From Clostridiales bacterium (GTDB lineage Bacteria; Bacillota; Clostridia; Oscillospirales; Oscillospiraceae), in the NCBI GenBank assembly GCA_004554585.1, contig SFLH01000002.1:1-64000 (forward strand): a stretch of DNA of 64,000 bases, read 5' to 3'. The notes under the pieces are model-generated. The model did not search any database and was not told the origin of the DNA. It saw only the letters and a program-made list of their open reading frames with translations. Made by a program: the position numbers and the translations under genes. Within the stretch, counting starts at the first letter, position 1. Each line of letters starts with the position of its first letter. This document shows positions 59,500-64,000 of this stretch, piece after piece.

Positions 59500-61932
59500 T
59501 TGCCTGAGGAAGAAAAGACCGAAACCGTAGAGACCACCACCATGCCGACCCTGGCACTGCGGGGCCTAACCGTCTATCCCAAAATGATGGTCCACTTTGA
59601 CGTGGGGCGGGAGGCCTCGGTGAAGGCCGTGGAAGAGGCCATGTCTCTCAACCAGCCCATCTTTCTGGTGGCCCAGAAGGACATTCGGGTGGAGGCGCCG
59701 GACCAGGAGCACCTGTTTTCCATGGGGACGGTGGCCGTGGTGCGCCAAATCCTTCGCCTGCCGGGCAAGACCATCCGGGTGATGGTGGAGGGCCAGTACC
59801 GGGCCCGCCTGGAGGAACTGGTCCAGACCGATCCCTATCTGGCAGCCCGTGTGACCCGCATGGAACGGGACGAGCCCTACGAGGGCAAGACCAACTCCCT
59901 GCGGGCCGAGGCGGCCATCCGCCAGGCCTACGAGCTCTTTGACCGCTACAGCGAGCTCTCCCCCAAGAGCTCGGCGGCGGAGATGCTCATGAACATCCTC
60001 TCCAGCGAGGACCCCGGCTATATTGCCGATTTCATCGCCCAGAACGTCTCCATGCGGGTGCTGGACAAGCAGTCTGTGCTGGATGAGCTGCGCCCGGTCC
60101 AGCGGCTGAACAAGGTCAACCGCCTGCTGCGCCGAGAGGTGGAGATCTTGGAGATGGAGCAGAGCATTCAGCGCCGGGTCCAGGAGAACATGACCCAGAA
60201 CCAAAAGGACGCCTTCCTGCGGGAGCAGGTGCGGGTGATCCAGGAGGAGCTGGGGGAGGACGGCGACAACGAGATCGCCGCCTACCGCCGTCAGATCGCC
60301 GCGGCCAAGCTGCCCGAAGAGGTGGAAGAGAAACTCATGAAAGAGGTCATCCACCTGGAGAAGCAGCCCTTTGGCTCGGCGGAGGCCTCGGTGCTGCGTA
60401 ACTATCTGGACGTGTGCCTGGAGCTGCCCTGGACCAAGACCTCCCGGGAGCGGGCCAACGTCCAGGCGGCCCGCAAGGTTCTGGACGCCGACCACTTCGG
60501 CCTGGAAAAGGTGAAAGAGCGCATCCTGGAGTTTGTGGCCGTCAAACAGCTGGCCCCGGACCTGAAAGGGCAGATCCTCTGCCTGGTGGGCCCGCCTGGG
60601 GTGGGCAAGACCTCCATCGGCATGTCCATGGCCCGGGCCCTGAACCGGAAGCTGGCCCGGATCTCCCTGGGCGGCGTTCACGACGAGGCCGACATTCGCG
60701 GCCACCGGAAGACCTACGTGGGGGCTATGCCCGGCCGGATCATCAATGCCGTGCGCCAGGCGGGGACGAAGAACCCCCTGCTGCTGCTGGACGAGATCGA
60801 CAAGCTGGGCAGCGATCTGCGGGGCGACCCCGCGGCGGCCCTGCTGGAGGTGCTGGACGCCGAGCAGAACAGCACCTTCCGGGACCATTTCGTGGAGCTT
60901 CCTTTCGACCTGTCGGAGGTCCTCTTCATCACCACCGCAAACACCACCTCCACCATCCCCAAGCCCCTGCTGGACCGGATGGAGGTCATAGAACTGCCCA
61001 GCTACACCGACGAGGAGAAGCTGCAGATCGCCAAGAGTCACCTGCTGCCCAAGCAGCTCAAACGCCACGGCCTGAAAAAGAGCCAGCTGAAGATCACCGA
61101 CGACGCCATCCGGGAGATCATCGTCTCCTACACCCGGGAGTCCGGGGTGCGTGTGTTGGAGCGGGAACTGGGTTCCCTGTGCCGGAAGGTGGCCATGGGC
61201 ATCGTCTCCGAGACCTATAAACAGGCCCACGTCAATGGGGACAATGTGGAGACCTTCCTGGGTCCCCGGAAGTATTACCCCGAGAAGCAGGGCATGGAGA
61301 ACCAGGTGGGCCTGGTCAACGGCCTGGCCTGGACTTCCGTGGGCGGCACTCTGCTGGAGGCCGAGGCCAACGTGGTCCCCGGCAGCGGCAAAGTGGAGCT
61401 GACGGGCAACCTGGGCAACGTAATGAAGGAATCCGCCCGGGCGGCCTTCACCTATATCCGCAGCCGGGCTGTCCAGCTGGGGGTGGAGGCCGACTTCTAC
61501 AAGGAGAAGGACATCCACGTCCACTTCCCCGAGGGGGCCGTGCCCAAGGACGGGCCCTCGGCGGGCATCACCATCACCACGGCCATGGTTTCGGCTCTGA
61601 CGGGCATCCCCGTGCGAGGAGACGTGGCCATGACCGGCGAGGTTACCCTCCGGGGCCGGGTGCTGCCCATCGGCGGCCTGCGGGAGAAATCCATGGCCGC
61701 CCTGCGCAACGGCATCCGCACGGTGATCATCCCCAAGGACAATGAGACCGACCTGGAGGAAATCGACCAGACGGTGCGCAATGCCCTCCAGTTCATCCCC
61801 GTCTCCCACGTGGACCAGGTGCTGGCCAACGCCCTGGAGCGGCCCCCGCTGGCCCAGCCCGCCGATCAGGGGGGCGATGTGCCTTTGGGGAGTGCGGGCG
61901 CCAGCGCCCACACCTCTTTGCCCAGAACCTGA
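59500..61932 (+). CDS. lon: ATP-dependent protease Lon
   Basis: In this 810-residue protein, the N-terminal substrate domain is about 10-300 (LALRGLTVYPKMMVHFDVGR), the AAA+ part has Walker A GPPGVGKTSIG and LLLLDEIDKL, and the C-terminal protease has the catalytic Ser in PKDGPSAG near residue 687 and the Lys in LPIGGLREKSMAA. It degrades damaged and regulatory proteins. The start is TTG 59500 with GAAAGGAAGTG upstream. Confidence 0.96.
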   Translation: MPEEEKTETVETTTMPTLALRGLTVYPKMMVHFDVGREASVKAVEEAMSLNQPIFLVAQKDIRVEAPDQEHLFSMGTVAVVRQILRLPGKTIRVMVEGQYRARLEELVQTDPYLAARVTRMERDEPYEGKTNSLRAEAAIRQAYELFDRYSELSPKSSAAEMLMNILSSEDPGYIADFIAQNVSMRVLDKQSVLDELRPVQRLNKVNRLLRREVEILEMEQSIQRRVQENMTQNQKDAFLREQVRVIQEELGEDGDNEIAAYRRQIAAAKLPEEVEEKLMKEVIHLEKQPFGSAEASVLRNYLDVCLELPWTKTSRERANVQAARKVLDADHFGLEKVKERILEFVAVKQLAPDLKGQILCLVGPPGVGKTSIGMSMARALNRKLARISLGGVHDEADIRGHRKTYVGAMPGRIINAVRQAGTKNPLLLLDEIDKLGSDLRGDPAAALLEVLDAEQNSTFRDHFVELPFDLSEVLFITTANTTSTIPKPLLDRMEVIELPSYTDEEKLQIAKSHLLPKQLKRHGLKKSQLKITDDAIREIIVSYTRESGVRVLERELGSLCRKVAMGIVSETYKQAHVNGDNVETFLGPRKYYPEKQGMENQVGLVNGLAWTSVGGTLLEAEANVVPGSGKVELTGNLGNVMKESARAAFTYIRSRAVQLGVEADFYKEKDIHVHFPEGAVPKDGPSAGITITTAMVSALTGIPVRGDVAMTGEVTLRGRVLPIGGLREKSMAALRNGIRTVIIPKDNETDLEEIDQTVRNALQFIPVSHVDQVLANALERPPLAQPADQGGDVPLGSAGASAHTSLPRT

Positions 61933-61943
61933 GAGGAAACACC

Positions 61944-62546
61944 ATGAAACTGAACACACAGAAAGCCGAGTTTATCCGCTCGGCGGCCAAAATGGCCGAC
62001 TGCCCCCGGGACACCCTGCCCCAGATCGCCTTTGCCGGCCGGTCCAACGTGGGCAAGTCCTCGGTGATCAACCGCCTGCTGGGGCGGAAGAATTTCGCCC
62101 GAGTGGGCTCCGCCCCGGGCAAGACCACCCACATCAACTATTTCCGCATCGACGGGAAGGTCTACTTTGTGGACCTTCCCGGCTACGGCTACGCCAAAGT
62201 CTCCAAGCAGGAGCGGGCTCGGTGGGGCAAGCTCATCGAGCAGTGGTTTGCCGACGCAGACCTGCTCACCTTGGGGGTGCTCATTGTGGATCTGCGCCAC
62301 AAGCCCACGGAGGACGACTGCGTCATGGCCCAGTGGTTCAAGAACTCGGGCAAACCCTTCGTGGTGGTGGCCAACAAGCACGACAAGATCAAGAAGAGTG
62401 AGTGGGAACCCAACCTGGCCCGCATCCGGGAAACCCTGGAACTGGACGAGCAGACTCCGGTTATCTCCTTCTCTGCCGAGAAGGGGCTGGGTCGAGAGGA
62501 CCTACTGGGGGTTATCCTGGACCACATCCAGGACGAGGCGGGCTGA
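61944..62546 (+). CDS. engB: Ribosome biogenesis GTPase EngB (YsxC)
   Basis: The 200-residue GTPase has G1 GRSNVGKSS near residue 30, G3 DLPGYGYAKVS and G4 NKHDK, with the YsxC start KAEFIRSAAKMADCP. It helps assemble the 50S subunit. It lies 11 bases after lon, a common pairing. Confidence 0.95.
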   Translation: MKLNTQKAEFIRSAAKMADCPRDTLPQIAFAGRSNVGKSSVINRLLGRKNFARVGSAPGKTTHINYFRIDGKVYFVDLPGYGYAKVSKQERARWGKLIEQWFADADLLTLGVLIVDLRHKPTEDDCVMAQWFKNSGKPFVVVANKHDKIKKSEWEPNLARIRETLELDEQTPVISFSAEKGLGREDLLGVILDHIQDEAG

Positions 62547-62592
62547 CCGAAGAGAACAGAGACCGGCTTTGGCCGGATAGGAGGGTGCAGTG

Positions 62593-63294
62593 ATGAAGAA
62601 AAAGAGCGCGTTATTTCTCTACGCCATTCTAGCCGGCTTTTGCATCGGCCTGGGCGGCACGGTATTTCTCAAACTCAAGGACGCCTTTCCAGGGGGCAAT
62701 GTGGTGGGGGCCCTGCTGTTTACCATTGGCCTGTTCACCGTCTGCACCAGAGGGTACGCCCTGTTTACCGGCAAGGCCTGTTACCTCTTTGACAACCGCC
62801 TGCCCGCCTACCTGGGGGACCTGGTGCTCATCTGGGTGGGAAACCTCCTGGGCGTAATGCTCCTGGCCGGGCTGGAAGGCCTGACCAGCATGACCGGCGA
62901 GGCCGGCATCCAGACAGTTGCCGCCGGTTTGGTGGAGGGCAAGATGGCGGCCTCCTACCTGGGGCTGTTTGTTCTGGGCATCCTGTGCAACATCTTCATC
63001 TTCATTGCCGTAGACGGCTATAAGAACAATCCCCACCAAGTGGGGAAGTACTTAGCCCTCTTTCTGGGGGTGTCCATCTTCATCCTCTGCGGCACGGAAC
63101 ACAGCGTGGCCGACATGTACTACTGGGCGGTGTCCGGGGTGCTCTATGACCAGCCGGGGGAGTCCTTCCTCCGCTTACTGGTGATCTCCCTGGGCAACGT
63201 GGTGGGAGGAATCTTCTTCCACCTGGTGGAGCAGTGGAAGGAGCGCTTGGACCCCACGAAAAAAGAGGAACAGAAAGAGGAAGCAACCTCCTGA
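62593..63294 (+). CDS. Formate/nitrite transporter (FNT) family channel
   Basis: The 233-residue membrane protein has six helices and FNT features: AGFCIGLGGTVFL, RGYALFTGKACYL and the late SLGNVVGGIFFH. FNT proteins form pentameric channels for formate, nitrite or hydrosulfide; which ion is used here cannot be told. GGAGGG lies upstream of the ATG at 62593 (a GTG directly before it is possible). A terminator follows. Confidence 0.87.
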   Translation: MKKKSALFLYAILAGFCIGLGGTVFLKLKDAFPGGNVVGALLFTIGLFTVCTRGYALFTGKACYLFDNRLPAYLGDLVLIWVGNLLGVMLLAGLEGLTSMTGEAGIQTVAAGLVEGKMAASYLGLFVLGILCNIFIFIAVDGYKNNPHQVGKYLALFLGVSIFILCGTEHSVADMYYWAVSGVLYDQPGESFLRLLVISLGNVVGGIFFHLVEQWKERLDPTKKEEQKEEATS

Positions 63295-63300
63295 AGACCC

Positions 63301-63335
63301 AAAAGCCGAGGCCCTTCGGGGCCCCGGCTTTTTCT
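63301..63335 (+). terminator. Terminator of the FNT gene
   Basis: A stem AAAGCCG-GGCCC/GGGCC-CGGCTTT with a short loop, followed by TTTC. Confidence 0.85.
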
Positions 63336-63405
63336 GTGGGGGAGTGAGAAGCCAGACAGCGATCATCCGGCGGGAAGACCGCCGAGAGAGGAAGGAGACG
63401 GTCCC

Positions 63406-63900
63406 ATGATGGGAAAGGAAGAGATCTACCGCATGCTGCGGGAGGAGGGGATTTGGCATGAGATCACCGAGCACCCGGCGGTGTACAACATGGTGGAGAT
63501 GGCCCAGGTGGCTCTGCCCTATCCCGAGGCAGATGCCAAGAACCTGTTTGTCCGGGACAGCAAGAAGCGGGAGTACTATCTCATCACCGTCCGAGGGGAC
63601 AAGCGGGTGGACTTAAAGCAGTTCCGCCAGCAAAACCAGACCAGGTCCCTGACCTTTGCCTCGGCGGAGGAGCTTTTGGCCCTGCTGGGTCTGACGCCCG
63701 GGGCGGTGACCCCTCTTGGCTTGCTCAACGATGGCGACAGGCGGGTGACCTTTTGCCTGGACGCCTCCTTTTGCCAGGGGGAGGAGAGCCTCATCGGAGT
63801 CCATCCCAACGACAACACGGCGACCCTCTGGCTGAAGGTGGGGGACCTGCTCCAGCTCATCCGTGCCCACGGCAATCCGGTGCGGGTGGTCCAGGTGTGA
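63406..63900 (+). CDS. YbaK/ProX-type aminoacyl-tRNA deacylase
   Basis: The 164-residue single-domain editing protein has YNMVEMAQ, AKNLFVRDSKKREYYL and the PGAVTPLGLLND motif with the conserved Pro and Gly around the active site. ProX members remove alanine from mischarged tRNA-Pro; YbaK members act on Cys-tRNA-Pro. AAGGAGACGG precedes the ATG. Confidence 0.9.
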   Translation: MMGKEEIYRMLREEGIWHEITEHPAVYNMVEMAQVALPYPEADAKNLFVRDSKKREYYLITVRGDKRVDLKQFRQQNQTRSLTFASAEELLALLGLTPGAVTPLGLLNDGDRRVTFCLDASFCQGEESLIGVHPNDNTATLWLKVGDLLQLIRAHGNPVRVVQV

Positions 63901-63932
63901 TTGCGGAAAAACGAGAGAGAGGGGAGTCCTCA

Positions 63933-64000
63933 ATGACATGTTTACTTCAAGGCCTGACCATGGGCCTGGCCTATGTGGCCCCCATAGGGGTGCAGAATTT
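63933..64000 (+). CDS. LysE/ArgO-family amino-acid exporter, 5' end
   Basis: Only 22 residues are inside the window (TCLLQGLTMGLAYVAPIGVQN), which match the first helix of LysE/RhtB exporters. GAGGGGAG precedes the ATG at 63933. The gene runs off the right edge. Confidence 0.75.
   Translation, partial: MTCLLQGLTMGLAYVAPIGVQN

Noticed and set aside
59566..61959. A 797-codon open frame on the strand opposite lon, and similar long antisense frames over atpD (28580-30274) and over the ThDP gene (1848-3425).
   Set aside because: They are shadows produced by GC-rich codon bias: they lack ribosome sites, have His/Gly/Gln-rich nonsense composition, and the opposite strand encodes clear conserved proteins.

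Overview
The window looks like a chromosome segment from a high-GC anaerobic Firmicute, most likely an Oscillospiraceae relative (Flavonifractor/Lawsonibacter/Oscillibacter type). This is an inference from the GC-rich codon use, the Gram-positive ribosome binding sites, an S-layer homology protein, the order tig-clpP-clpX-lon-engB, an atpBEFHAGDC operon, AgrC/LytTR systems and many TTG starts. No 16S or other decisive marker is present.

Region 1 (1-8.7 kb): the 3' end of an SLH-domain gene, then a minus-strand catabolic operon (SDR dehydrogenase, Na+/solute symporter, phosphotriesterase-like lactonase/hydrolase, zinc alcohol dehydrogenase, ThDP-dependent enzyme) followed by a LysR regulator. 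The gene set suggests uptake of a small polyol, lactone or sugar-acid-like substrate, oxidation, hydrolysis and C-C bond cleavage or ligation. The substrate is unknown.

Region 2 (8.7-19.4 kb): a long plus-strand gene cluster. Its core is a possible partner-switching module wired to a transporter: an RsbW-like HATPase domain fused to an SLC1-type carrier, a STAS anti-anti-sigma-like protein, a VOC protein and a membrane SpoIIE-type phosphatase with its own HATPase domain. A sugar-type ABC importer (its permease gene frameshifted at a strong hairpin) and an NCS2 purine-type permease follow. This is the most unusual system in the window. A convergent AgrC/LytTR two-component pair ends at a shared terminator.

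Region 3 (21.4-34.2 kb): a CitA/DcuS-CitB/DcuR two-component pair, divergent from the complete F-type ATP synthase operon (c subunit of proton type; gamma with an extra basic tail), then a PepSY lipoprotein with an OmpR-type two-component system and a small membrane protein.

Region 4 (34.37-48.55 kb): an integrated island of about 14.1 kb at tRNA-Pro(GGG), bounded by imperfect 50-bp repeats of the tRNA 3' half. Its left part is a decayed prophage-like remnant: a tyrosine integrase with a frameshift and a lost catalytic Arg, an XRE repressor with clear promoter and operator, microproteins and an amidase fragment fused to a foreign N-terminus. Its right part is a lower-GC large-serine-recombinase transposon carrying HTH and sigma-like genes (the sigma gene has a C-tract frameshift), a MacB/FtsX-type ABC transporter and a GHKL/LytTR pair.

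Region 5 (48.6-64 kb): core housekeeping genes: Nudix hydrolase, NhaC-type antiporter, rplS, rbgA, rnhB, yraN-like, thrC, a metallophosphoesterase, tig (with a long Lys/Ala/Glu tail), clpP, clpX, lon, engB, an FNT channel, a YbaK/ProX-type deacylase and the start of a LysE-family exporter.
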